In this document: positions 23,476 through 31,568 of the stretch, one piece after another
How the letters are laid out: each line of letters starts with the position of its first letter
How positions within the stretch are numbered: the stretch's first letter is position 1
NCBI GenBank assembly: GCA_021733945.1
Contig: JAIPJX010000020.1
Location: 1-46,743 of the forward strand
Length of the DNA: 46,743 bases
Direction: 5' to 3'
Source: Verrucomicrobiota bacterium
GTDB lineage: Bacteria; Verrucomicrobiota; Verrucomicrobiia; Limisphaerales; SIBE01
The notes under the pieces: model-generated
The model's input: the letters and a program-made list of their open reading frames with translations, nothing else
What the model was told of the DNA's origin: nothing
The model's database searches: none
Program-made: the position numbers and the translations under genes

Positions 23476-25209
23476 TCAACCCTCGACGGCTTTTCGAGGG
23501 TAAATGAGCTCCGTTTGTTCATGGATCTCTGAGACAGCGCACAGGAGTTCTGCCGATGCAGTCGCATATTCCTCATAGTGAGGGCTCTTTAGAAACTGGG
23601 AAAACGAATCGCTTACGATGAAGAGTGGCGACGTATGCCCATCGGTTCCCGTTGTTCCGATGGCCCTGAGCCCGTTTTCCGGGAACTCCACGAAGTCGCG
23701 CGCCTGATCAAGATAGACCCGGGTCTCCCACCCGAACCGGACATAGCCGAAGGCGGTGAGGCAGAGCAGGTGATGGGGCGTCAGAACGATTTCCAGGACC
23801 GCATCGGATCCGGTTTCCGTGGTGCTTCGGAATTCGATCGCGGGAAATCCATGGCTGTTCACCTGAGCGGATAGATTCCACTGGACCTGAAGTGAGTGGA
23901 ACATCTGTTCAAAGTCGCTCTCGTCGGGAACCCGGGTCAGCTGTGCCACGAGGTGCGCCGTCCGGTTCTCAGCCTGCGGATTGTCATCCCGGGTATTGCT
24001 GTTTCCCGGCACGCTCGTTTCCGTTCGGGTTGCGTCCTTGACGCGGCCATTGTCACCGAATGTCAGGAGCGCGGTGATTTTCCTTTTTTCGGTGGTTGCC
24101 GATGCTGCTTCGGGTTTGGACGACCCGTCACTGGGCGTTGGTGATACCGGTGCGTTTTGTGGCTGCGAACGGTTGTCCTTGGTAAACGGCCTGTCCGCGA
24201 GATAACGATTGAGGGTCTCCTCGGCAACCCTGGCTTGTTCCTCGTTTTTGAGAGGATACCGCATTTCGTTTCCGTTTGAGCCCTGTGTTGGAGAGGCTCC
24301 GTGGCGCAGGATCAGGGTGTCGTTCAGGGTGTTCATCGAAATCTCCACCCCTGGCTGAAAGAGATTGCGCCGCCGCAGGGCGGCCATGTTCGCCTGGATT
24401 AAACAGGGTCCTTCCTCGGTTCCACCCTCGGCCCTGTGCATGATCAATCGGTAACGCGGTTCACGCGGGTGCTTCAGGAGTTGCAGGTGAACGACCGGGT
24501 TGGTTGATGTCTCCCCGCCCCGGTCGGCGGTTGATGTCGTGGAGTGGGGTGATCCCCCGATCATTTCGCGTTTCAGCAGCGCTTCAACCTCCTGCGGTGG
24601 CGCGCTTTTGAGGTCTTCAATACCCGGAATCTCGTTGAATGTGCCGCCGTCCCATTCCGTGACCACCAGGCGGATGCCGAGTTTTTGGATGTTCACATGG
24701 GGCCTGAGAACTCCCATTCGCTGAAACGATACCAGGGCGTTGGTGAGATCCTCATTTTTCGGTTCACCGAATTTTGTGAGGTAGCTGACGTGAAATTCGA
24801 ATCCGTCACTGGTTACGTGGATGCTGTCGGGAGAAAAATGGGGTGATTCTCCGGCTTGCAACGGTTGATTTACAATTCGCACCGCGGTTTCGCCGGCATC
24901 CACGTGGGGAGCGGTGCGGTGGTTGATCATTCTTTCAAGATGAGTTGTTGCGTCCCTGTCGCTCATGCGTATCAGGGTGCCGTCCAGTTCAACGCCCTCG
25001 GGAACGACCCGAAGCAAATGCGGTGCGGTAACGCCCATGGCCGTCCATCGGTTGAGCGAACGCGTATCCTCGAGAACGACGGCTTCGTCGTGGTAGTTGA
25101 GCCGAAACCGGGCGCGGCCGGATTCTCCTGTCAGGGATGCGGTGATGTGATCCCGATCGGTCTGTTGGGGTTCAATTCGGTTGGTAACCTGGGAAGACTC
25201 TGATTTCAT
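23476..25209 (-). CDS. Unknown 577-residue protein, no recognised domain
   Basis: I do not recognise this protein. It has no signal peptide or membrane segment, so it should be cytoplasmic. Two regions look like diverged copies of one module: about residues 25-110 (ARFRLNYHDEA, then PEGVELDGTLIRMS and a helical ERMINHR) and about 225-340 (RYRLIMHRAEGG, QPGVEISMNTLNDTLIL and a helical EETLNRYLADR). A low-complexity Ser/Pro/Thr/Asn-rich linker (about 340-420) precedes a third, C-terminal region (about 425-577) with FEQMFHSLQVQWNLSAQV and a hydrophobic AELLCAVSEIHEQT end. ATG at 25209 was preferred over a TTG at 25257. It is convergent with ribE and preceded by the dispersed repeat. Confidence 0.7.
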   Translation of the reverse strand: MKSESSQVTNRIEPQQTDRDHITASLTGESGRARFRLNYHDEAVVLEDTRSLNRWTAMGVTAPHLLRVVPEGVELDGTLIRMSDRDATTHLERMINHRTAPHVDAGETAVRIVNQPLQAGESPHFSPDSIHVTSDGFEFHVSYLTKFGEPKNEDLTNALVSFQRMGVLRPHVNIQKLGIRLVVTEWDGGTFNEIPGIEDLKSAPPQEVEALLKREMIGGSPHSTTSTADRGGETSTNPVVHLQLLKHPREPRYRLIMHRAEGGTEEGPCLIQANMAALRRRNLFQPGVEISMNTLNDTLILRHGASPTQGSNGNEMRYPLKNEEQARVAEETLNRYLADRPFTKDNRSQPQNAPVSPTPSDGSSKPEAASATTEKRKITALLTFGDNGRVKDATRTETSVPGNSNTRDDNPQAENRTAHLVAQLTRVPDESDFEQMFHSLQVQWNLSAQVNSHGFPAIEFRSTTETGSDAVLEIVLTPHHLLCLTAFGYVRFGWETRVYLDQARDFVEFPENGLRAIGTTGTDGHTSPLFIVSDSFSQFLKSPHYEEYATASAELLCAVSEIHEQTELIYPRKAVEG

Positions 25210-25318
25210 GGCGCTGCTTTGGAAGAGGGTTGCGTGGACCGCAAGCTTTGAAACCAAGGTAACGCAGAAATCTATTTCGTCAAATCCGGGCGCGGCGATT
25301 CCGGGGCACGGCGAAGCG

Positions 25319-25457
25319 CACTGCCATTCGTTTAAGAACTGAAAGGGTAGGGCGAAGCGTCCTCGCTGAGCCGCTCAACTCACGTTCGCTCAACCGCTCG
25401 TCGGCTCACCGGGACGGATTCGCCCTACCCTCCGAATAGCTTCAACGAATGGCAGTG
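25319..25457. repeat. Complete 139-bp palindromic element with terminal inverted repeats
   Basis: The outer ends are a perfect 14-bp inverted repeat, CACTGCCATTCGTT and AACGAATGGCAGTG. Inside, 25345-25430 is an 86-bp palindrome (GGGTAGGGCGAA paired with TTCGCCCTACCC) equal in length to that at 84-169. It carries no coding sequence. The size and ends suggest a MITE- or REP-like element moved by a transposase elsewhere. Apart from it, 25210-25580 holds only a C-rich stretch near 25490. Confidence 0.85.
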
Positions 25458-25580
25458 GGGTACAGCGGCCTCGGGAGGCTCAGAGCCCCGCCCCCCCCTC
25501 CCGCCCTCGCGTCAAGCGCCGCCCTAGGGGCCCACGCGAACGAAATGGGACGCGTCAACACGCCGCTCCGGAGGCTGCTG

Positions 25581-26618
25581 CTACACCGGGAATTCGATGA
25601 CGATTTTCAGGGCCTGTTGCTCGCCTTTTGCGAGGCGGGTCATGACCTCGGCCGTCTGTTCCAGAGTGCACCGGCCTTCAATAAAAGTGGCGAGCTCGGT
25701 TTTGATCCTGGGGACCATCGCCAGGGCATCGGCGAATGCCGGACGATCGAATCCGTAGGTTCCGATCAGGGAGATCTCGTTGCTGACGATAGTCTGCAGG
25801 GGCAGAGAAACTTCTTTTGCAAGGTTCCCGATCAGGAGGATGGCCCCCCCCGGCGCGACCAGCTTCAGGCATTGGGTGAATGAACCTTTGCTCCCGACGG
25901 CATCCACCACAAGATCCGGTTTCTCGCCGAACAGCGATTCAACTTTCGTGGAGACCGAATCGGGTGTGTCGTTTGTTTCCACCAGCACGGTTGCCCCACC
26001 GAACGATCGCGCTCTTTCGAGCTTTTCCGGGATCATGTCCAACACGGCGATTTTCGAGGCATCCCGCTCCCGAGCCACCAACAATGCCGAGAGGCCGATG
26101 GTGCCGGATCCAACGATCGCCACGTTTCTGGGCCTGATGTTCTTGGCGGTCAAACGGTGAAATCCGTGGGTTACAATTCCGATGGGTTCGGTGAGCAACC
26201 CTACTGCCGGGTCAACTCCCTCCGGTACCAGGAGCGCGTTCTCGGCCGGTACCGCGAGATACTCCGCCATGGCCCCGCGTCGGCCCATGTTCACACCAAA
26301 GATCTTTTTGTTCAGAAAACTTGGATCGCCTTCCTCGGGTGTGGGCGCGACTTCCGCCAGGATATTGTAAATGGCCACCTGGGCCCCCACTTTCGGGGAC
26401 GTTACTCCGGGCCCCAGTGCCACCACGGTGCCAACCGCCTCATGACCCATCACCATGCCCGGAGCGCGGCGTCCGCTCTCACCGGTGAACCCGTGTACGT
26501 CGCTGCCGCAAATTCCCACGGCATCCATGCGAAGAAGCACCTCGCCGGGGGCGGCCTCGGGTTTGGGCAGATCTTCGAGGGACATGTTCCACGGACCATG
26601 ATAAACGACGGCTTTCAT
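25581..26618 (-). CDS. Zinc-dependent medium-chain dehydrogenase
   Basis: This is a 345-residue MDR oxidoreductase. The catalytic zinc site is indicated by C37 in ICGSDVHG and H59-E60 in GHEAVG; Glu in LTEPIGIV is the third ligand region. The cofactor loop is VGSGTIGLSALLV. As in the dehydrogenase at 14140 the structural zinc cysteines are missing (NILAEVAPTPEEGDPSF replaces them). It is similar to L-threonine/sorbitol dehydrogenase-like enzymes; the substrate is unknown. The ATG at 26618 is the natural start (MKAVVYHGPW); the upstream open frame is not family-like. It is 112 bases downstream of the cytochrome gene on the same strand. Confidence 0.88.
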   Translation of the reverse strand: MKAVVYHGPWNMSLEDLPKPEAAPGEVLLRMDAVGICGSDVHGFTGESGRRAPGMVMGHEAVGTVVALGPGVTSPKVGAQVAIYNILAEVAPTPEEGDPSFLNKKIFGVNMGRRGAMAEYLAVPAENALLVPEGVDPAVGLLTEPIGIVTHGFHRLTAKNIRPRNVAIVGSGTIGLSALLVARERDASKIAVLDMIPEKLERARSFGGATVLVETNDTPDSVSTKVESLFGEKPDLVVDAVGSKGSFTQCLKLVAPGGAILLIGNLAKEVSLPLQTIVSNEISLIGTYGFDRPAFADALAMVPRIKTELATFIEGRCTLEQTAEVMTRLAKGEQQALKIVIEFPV

Positions 26619-26730
26619 TTTTTGTAACGGGTTCGGCTTTGGTTCAGATTGCTGTTGTTTAACAACGGATCCCGCTTTGAACGCAAGGCAATTCTCCGTT
26701 TCGGGAAGCCGTGTGGCGGTTTTGGTCCCC

Positions 26731-27168
26731 TTATTTCTTCGCCTTCGGATTGACATACTCCGGTGCCTTGAACCCGTTTGATTTGGCACCTTCGGCAATC
26801 CATTGTTTTAGAATCTCCTGCTGCGCCTTCGTCAACGGATCTCCGGTGGCCGGCATGATGTCTTCGTGATCCGGGTCCAGAGCGGTGCTTGTGTAGAATT
26901 TGCTCTTTTCCGGAACCCCTGGAATCAGAACGGCGATTTGTTTCCCGTCGTCAAGATATCCGCGCAGGATCATCTCATGCGTATCCAGTCGAAGTCCGCC
27001 TTTGGGTTTTTTGGTGCGGCCGGACTCGGCCTCGACATAGGGTGCGGCATGACAGGAAAGACAGTTCTCCTTCAAAATTGGGTAGACCTGTTTTCCAAAA
27101 TCCACTTTGTCCGCGGCATGGATCGAGGTTGTGATTGCCAGAATGGGAAGGATAAATCGGAATCTCAT
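26731..27168 (-). CDS. Exported c-type cytochrome (planctomycete-type C domain)
   Basis: The 145-residue product has a signal peptide (MRFRFILPILAITTSIHA-A) and a single heme-c site C36-L-S-C-H40. The context VYPILKENCLSCH, KGGLRLDTHEMILRG and HEDIMPATGDPLTKAQ is that of the PSCyt1-type domain common in planctomycetes and verrucomicrobia, usually heading large DUF1553/DUF1549 proteins. Here it stands alone. Methionine in DIMPA is the probable sixth ligand. It should shuttle electrons in the periplasm. It lies next to the secreted globin gene in the same direction. Confidence 0.88.
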   Translation of the reverse strand: MRFRFILPILAITTSIHAADKVDFGKQVYPILKENCLSCHAAPYVEAESGRTKKPKGGLRLDTHEMILRGYLDDGKQIAVLIPGVPEKSKFYTSTALDPDHEDIMPATGDPLTKAQQEILKQWIAEGAKSNGFKAPEYVNPKAKK

Positions 27169-27244
27169 GGAACGGGAGGGATGTCTCATTTCTGAAAGGT
27201 TTTTTCGGCCCCGTTTCGCGGCGCGCAACACGGGGGGAGAGGGA

Positions 27245-27281
27245 ACCGGATGGGTGCGCCCGGTGCACGGCCCCATCCGGT
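27245..27281. terminator. Hairpin after the globin gene
   Basis: Perfect 10-bp arms ACCGGATGGG (27245-27254) and CCCATCCGGT (27272-27281) lie 12 bases past the globin stop on the minus strand, before the cytochrome gene. The following sequence is pyrimidine-rich (TTCCCTCTCC) rather than a true T-run, so termination may be partial. Confidence 0.5.
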
Positions 27282-27292
27282 GTGTTCAAAGA

Positions 27293-27760
27293 TTACTTCG
27301 TGGCGTGCTGGTGATTCAGCACGGCATCCTTGGTCGAAGCAGCCACGGCCATGACTTCGGCGATCAACTTGGCGTCGATCTTCAATTCCGTGAGAGTTGC
27401 CTGAAGGTGCCCGGCAATCACATTAAAATCCGCTTCGGTCAGATTCAGATGCGCGTGGGCCTTCTGAAGATCCTTGCCCTTGTAGGGCTTGGGACCGCCG
27501 AAAGCCGCCGCAAGAAACGCCTTTTGGCGGTTTGCCTGCCGCTTCATGTTCACGTCCTCGAAGAAATGGTTGACCCGTTTGTCAGCAAGAACCTTTTTGT
27601 AGAACAGATCGACCGCCGCGTTGATCGCGGGTTGGCCCCCGAGTCGCTCGTAAATGCTGTTGGGATCGGTTTTGCCAGCGGGTCCAGCCTGCACGTTTGT
27701 GTTGATGCCGACACTCAGCGCGAATGCGCAGAATGCAAAGATGCTAAGAATATTTTTCAT
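27293..27760 (-). CDS. Exported truncated hemoglobin, group I
   Basis: The 155-residue product begins with a clear signal peptide (MKNILSIFAFCAFALSVG, cleavage near VQA-G, residue 25), then a group I truncated globin: SIYERLGGQPAINAAVDLFY with distal Y54 (B10), FLAAAFGGPKPYKG, and proximal H102 (F8) in KAHAHLNLTEADF, ending with GHLQATL and an alpha-helix. Group I globins bind O2/NO and can dioxygenate nitric oxide. Most are cytoplasmic, so export is unusual and would place heme chemistry in the periplasm, where the neighbouring cytochrome c could supply electrons. An NsrR-like dyad overlaps its promoter. Confidence 0.92.
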   Translation of the reverse strand: MKNILSIFAFCAFALSVGINTNVQAGPAGKTDPNSIYERLGGQPAINAAVDLFYKKVLADKRVNHFFEDVNMKRQANRQKAFLAAAFGGPKPYKGKDLQKAHAHLNLTEADFNVIAGHLQATLTELKIDAKLIAEVMAVAASTKDAVLNHQHATK

Positions 27761-27791
27761 GATAGTGATGAATAAAACGCTGTTACGCATT

Positions 27792-27820
27792 AGATGTATT
27801 TCAAATGCAACATATGTCAA
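27792..27820 (-). promoter_or_regulatory. Promoter with NsrR/Rrf2-like operator upstream of the globin gene
   Basis: On the minus strand a consensus -35 TTGACA occupies 27820-27815; a -10-like TACATC follows after about 16 bases. Between them lies the imperfect dyad TGTTGCATTT-G-AAATACATCT (27812-27792), centred at 27802, which fits the NsrR/Rrf2 pattern of ATGYATTT half-sites in inverted order. It ends 32 bases upstream of the start codon. A repressor there would cover the promoter and relieve it on NO, which suits a globin target. No nsrR gene is in the window. Confidence 0.6.
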
Positions 27821-27894
27821 GACTCTGAATGGGGAATCCGCGAAAAACGTTTTCGGTGCCTGGAATGGGCCGATGCGCCGTGTTGCGTCGTTTC

Positions 27895-29367
27895 TCAGGC
27901 CTTCGCACCTTCGTGTGAATCCATCCGGATCTTCGGGGTGCGTGTTCCCGAGTCTCTGCGTTGGCGCATGGTGGTGAAGAACTCGTATCCCTCGCGGATT
28001 CTTCGGACCAGAACACGCCGGTCGCTGAGCATGGACTTCAACATTCGGAGGATCGGCTTCGGGCGGAAATAGAAACGGTGATAGAACCGTTCCACCGAGT
28101 CAAAGATTTCGTCCCGGGACAGGTCGGGGTATTGCAGAGCGCATTCCTGAAGTCCGTTTTCCTGGACCACATTCGACGGATCCCCATTGGCAAACCACCC
28201 GTTTTGCAGGGCTTGCGCGAATAATTCGGTGCCGGGGTAGGGGGCGGCCAGGGACACCTGAATGCTGAACACGTCCAGGTCCATGGCGTAGCGGATGGTC
28301 TGCTCGATGGTTTCCCTGGTTTCGTAGGGCAGGCCCAGGATGAACGTTCCGTGGATGGTGACGCCCAGTTCCCTGCAGTCCCTGGTGAACTGTTGCGCCC
28401 GCTCGACCCGCACCCCTTTCTTGATGCCATCGAGGATTCGTTGGTTCCCGGACTCGTATCCAACCAGAAAGAGACGCAGTCCAGACTCCTTCATGACCTG
28501 AATGGTTTCCCGATTGACGTTCGCACGGCTGTTACAGGACCAGGTCAATCCGAGGGGTTTGAGTTTCAAGGCAACTTCTCTGGCGCGCGGAATGTTCGCC
28601 GTGAACGTGTCGTCATCAAAGAAAAACTCCTCCACCTCGGGGAAGAGACGTTTGGCGTGGGCCATTTCCGCGGCGACATTTTCCGCGGAACGCACGCGGT
28701 AGCTGTGGCCTCCGATCGTCTGGGGCCAGAGACAGAAGGTGCACCGTGCCGGGCAACCCCGTCCGGTGTAGAGCGAGAGGTAGGGTTCTTTCAGATACCC
28801 GATGCTGTATTTCCGGATATCGAGATCGCGTTTGTAGACATCTGCCACCCAGGGAAGGGAGTCCATGTCGTGGATGAGTTCGCGTTCCGGATTGTGGATC
28901 ACGCGTCCCCCGGAACGATGACTGAGGCCGGCGATCTCCTTGAGAGGTCGCCCCTCGGAGACCTCCCTGCAGGTGAAATCGAATTCCTTGCGGCCCACCC
29001 AATCGATGGCGGGGGATGCGTTCAAGGTTTGCTCCGTCATGACCGCGGCGTGGGCGCCGACAAATCCGATGGTGATCCCGGGATTTCCGGCTTTCAGGGC
29101 TTCGGCGACCCTGCAATCGTTTTTCAGGGTCGGAGTGGATGTGTTCAGAATGACATGGTCGTAGTGAACGGCTTCTTGTATGCAGGTCTTGAAATCAATA
29201 TCGTGCGGCGGGCAATCCATGAGCCGGGCCCCGTCGATGAGAGCGGCCGGCTGGGCGAGCCAGGTGGGATACCAGAAGGAGCGCACCTCCCGTTTGGCCT
29301 GGTAACGGGCCCCGGCCGCCCCGTCAAATCCGTTGTAGGACGGAGGGTTGAGAAAGAGCGTTTTCAT
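27895..29367 (-). CDS. hpnJ: Radical SAM protein HpnJ (hopanoid cyclitol ether formation)
   Basis: A 490-residue B12-binding-like/radical SAM enzyme. The N-terminus MKTLFLNPPSYNGFDGAAG, with EVRSFWYPTWLAQPA, is specific to HpnJ. The [4Fe-4S] site CX3CX2C is C205, C209, C212 (GRGCPARCTFCLWPQ). Later come FFFDDDTFT, SGLRLFLVGYESG and FILGLPYET of the TIM barrel. Known HpnJ converts hopanoid-bound glucosamine to a cyclitol ether in C35 hopanoids. The true start is ATG 29367, matching homologues. It is divergent from hpnK with 47 bases between start codons. Together with hpnK and hpnI it makes a full head-group module, although the squalene-hopene cyclase and the side-chain genes hpnH/hpnG are not in the window. 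Confidence 0.93.
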   Translation of the reverse strand: MKTLFLNPPSYNGFDGAAGARYQAKREVRSFWYPTWLAQPAALIDGARLMDCPPHDIDFKTCIQEAVHYDHVILNTSTPTLKNDCRVAEALKAGNPGITIGFVGAHAAVMTEQTLNASPAIDWVGRKEFDFTCREVSEGRPLKEIAGLSHRSGGRVIHNPERELIHDMDSLPWVADVYKRDLDIRKYSIGYLKEPYLSLYTGRGCPARCTFCLWPQTIGGHSYRVRSAENVAAEMAHAKRLFPEVEEFFFDDDTFTANIPRAREVALKLKPLGLTWSCNSRANVNRETIQVMKESGLRLFLVGYESGNQRILDGIKKGVRVERAQQFTRDCRELGVTIHGTFILGLPYETRETIEQTIRYAMDLDVFSIQVSLAAPYPGTELFAQALQNGWFANGDPSNVVQENGLQECALQYPDLSRDEIFDSVERFYHRFYFRPKPILRMLKSMLSDRRVLVRRIREGYEFFTTMRQRRDSGTRTPKIRMDSHEGAKA

Positions 29368-29414
29368 GATCCTGATGCGATTTGGTTTTCTGCGCCTGAT
29401 GCCGGTGGTTTCCA

Positions 29415-30266
29415 ATGCCGTTTTTGAATAACAGTTCGAATCCTTCGAGGCGAGCGATTATCGTCGCCGACGATTTCGGGAGTTCTGTCTCCGTCAATCG
29501 GGCGGTGATCGAAGCCCACGTCCGGGGCGTGCTGACCTGTGCAAGTCTGATGGTGGGGGGGGAGGCTTGGGAGGAGGCTGTGCAACTCGCAGGGGCTCAT
29601 CCGTCTCTTGGCGTGGGATTGCATCTGACACTGGCCTGCGGCCGGAGTGTTTTGCCGGGAAAACAAATTCCGCATCTGGCGGATCAGGACGGCCTGCTGG
29701 ATGCTTCGCCGATTCGTGCGGGTTGGCGCTGTTTTGTGAACGGTCTGGTTCGGAGGGATGCGGAGCGGGAAATCAGGGCGCAGTTCGAGCGATTCCGGAA
29801 CACCGGATTGCCGTTGGATCATGTCAATGGTCACCTCAACATGCATCTGCATCCGTCGGTGCTCCCAGGAACCCTCGAGTGCCTGCGTGCCGTGCCGCGT
29901 CCGATGATGCGGCTGACACGGGATCCTCTCCATACAAACCTGCGGTTGGCCCGTGGCCGGTGGACCTACAGGCTGAGTCACTGGATGATCTTTGGAATCT
30001 TGTCGTTGTGGGCGAGAACATCGCTGGCGAAGGCGGGCGTGGGCCATGCGGATCGGGTTTTTGGACTGTTGCAGTCCGGCAATATGAACCGGGACTATGT
30101 CATGCGGGTGCTGCGGATTTTGCCTCCGGGTGTTTCGGAACTTTATTTTCATCCGGAGACGGACGGAGGTGGCGGCAATGTCGATCTTCAGTCGCTTGTG
30201 CATCCGGACATTCGCCGTCTGATGGATGACCGTGGCATCGTGCCGGTTCGTTATTCGGATCTTTGA
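29415..30266 (+). CDS. hpnK: Hopanoid-associated N-deacetylase HpnK (YdjC-like)
   Basis: The 283-residue protein belongs to the YdjC/ChbG carbohydrate deacetylase superfamily. It shows the metal motif AIIVADDFGSS near the start, GVGLHLTLACGRSVL, and HVNGHLNMHLHPSVL, followed by the HpnK-type HADRVFGLLQSGNM and VSELYFHPETDG. In hopanoid assembly HpnK removes the acetyl group from N-acetylglucosaminyl bacteriohopanetetrol, leaving the glucosamine used by HpnJ. The gene is divergent from hpnJ and converges with hpnI after 10 bases. Confidence 0.92.
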   Translation: MPFLNNSSNPSRRAIIVADDFGSSVSVNRAVIEAHVRGVLTCASLMVGGEAWEEAVQLAGAHPSLGVGLHLTLACGRSVLPGKQIPHLADQDGLLDASPIRAGWRCFVNGLVRRDAEREIRAQFERFRNTGLPLDHVNGHLNMHLHPSVLPGTLECLRAVPRPMMRLTRDPLHTNLRLARGRWTYRLSHWMIFGILSLWARTSLAKAGVGHADRVFGLLQSGNMNRDYVMRVLRILPPGVSELYFHPETDGGGGNVDLQSLVHPDIRRLMDDRGIVPVRYSDL

Positions 30267-30276
30267 GGCCTGTAGT

Positions 30277-31434
30277 TTAGTGGTGCGGTTCGGGCGGATC
30301 CGAGTGGGTCACGGGTGTCATCGAGCCTGTGGCGCTCAATCGGTAGGTGCGCCCGGACCAGACCACTCGGTTTCCGGCGAAGGCCGAGGCCCAGACGATT
30401 GCTTGAAGGAGGTCTCGGAGAGGTGTCAACCAGACCGTTCCTGAAGCGTGACTGCTTTCGAGAAAACGTTTCTGCAGCCCCCGGGCGAGAAGGATCCGCA
30501 GCAGGATCCAGCCGATGAAAAGACCGGAGCAAGCAGGGTCGGAACGGTTTGCCAGATACGCGAGCAAGGGCCACAGGGTCGGGTTGCTGAGGATGCTTAG
30601 AAAATAGGGCAGGGGCTTGCAGTGACGCATGGTGCGGGCCCACCGGATCTGCCGACTTAAAACAACGCCGGCGGCGGTTTCCGAGTGACGGCACACCACG
30701 GGGATGGATGCGATGAGTATTTGTTTCCCCTGTTTGTGGATCCGGTTTCCGAGCTCGAAATCGTCCGCAATCCGATCCGCGAAAGCCTGGAAACCACCCA
30801 CGGATTTGAGGGTCGCCCGGTGCAGGACCATGGAGGCACCCAATGCGAAATCGATCGGCCACAAGGATCGCGCCTGAGCCACCTGACTCCAGAAATCAAT
30901 GTTCGTTGCATCGGATTCGAGTTTTTGGGCGAGATTTCCAGCACTCTCGATCCGGTAGAGGCAGCAGGCGAGTGCACGCCCCGATCGGGTGAATTCGTTG
31001 ACGAAGGAGGTGAGATACGTTTTCGCGACCTGAACATCGGCGTCGCTCACGACAATACAGTCCCACCTGGCGTGATCCTCCAGAACCATCAATTTGGCGA
31101 CTTTGGGGTTCCCGTCTGCGGAGGCGGCGCACGGGATGACTCGGGCAGCCACATCGGGGTGGGCCGCAATCAACGTTTCCAAACGGTCCCGCACTTCGAC
31201 GTCACCAGCATCAATGCCGAACAATACCTCCCAATCTCCGGGGTACCGCTGATGAAGCCAGGTTTCCAGGCATTGCAGCGTGATTTCATCACAGGTCCCG
31301 ACGGGTTTGAGAATCGAAACGGATGGGAGAACCGGTGCCAGCTCCAGTCGGCTGCGGAATCGAAAGGTTCGACCCGCCCAAACCTGCCATGCATGGAGCA
31401 CAACGCTGAGCAGAGCGAGAATTAAAATGATCAT
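30277..31434 (-). CDS. hpnI: Hopanoid-associated glycosyltransferase HpnI
   Basis: The 385-residue membrane-bound family 2/21 glycosyltransferase has an N-terminal membrane helix (MIILILALLSVVLHAWQVW), the ceramide-glucosyltransferase-like SVSILKPVGTCD, a donor-site VVSDADVQV, the acceptor region DFALGASMVLHR, an acidic ADDFELG and the (Q/R)xxRW motif RQIRWARTMR. Three hydrophobic segments follow near the C-terminus. HpnI transfers N-acetylglucosamine to bacteriohopanetetrol. The ATG at 31434 fits the family start; the upstream open frame overlaps the divergent oxidoreductase leader. Confidence 0.9.
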   Translation of the reverse strand: MIILILALLSVVLHAWQVWAGRTFRFRSRLELAPVLPSVSILKPVGTCDEITLQCLETWLHQRYPGDWEVLFGIDAGDVEVRDRLETLIAAHPDVAARVIPCAASADGNPKVAKLMVLEDHARWDCIVVSDADVQVAKTYLTSFVNEFTRSGRALACCLYRIESAGNLAQKLESDATNIDFWSQVAQARSLWPIDFALGASMVLHRATLKSVGGFQAFADRIADDFELGNRIHKQGKQILIASIPVVCRHSETAAGVVLSRQIRWARTMRHCKPLPYFLSILSNPTLWPLLAYLANRSDPACSGLFIGWILLRILLARGLQKRFLESSHASGTVWLTPLRDLLQAIVWASAFAGNRVVWSGRTYRLSATGSMTPVTHSDPPEPHH

Positions 31435-31568
31435 GTCCCCAATCACACCTGAGCCGGCAGAGGACCCGGTCCGCACCCGGTCGACTGCCTTGGCATAGAA
31501 TACTGGCGCGAAAACAATGTCGATACTTTGCCCGAGATTTGACGGGTTTGTTTCCGGAGCAAGGATCG

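Noticed and set aside
26619-26798. N-terminal extension of the dehydrogenase at 25581
   Set aside because: It is a charged, low-similarity stretch preceding a natural MKAVVYHG start and overlaps the end of the cytochrome gene.
27895-31434. Complete hopanoid biosynthesis cluster
   Set aside because: Only head-group genes are present; squalene-hopene cyclase, hpnH and hpnG are not in the window.
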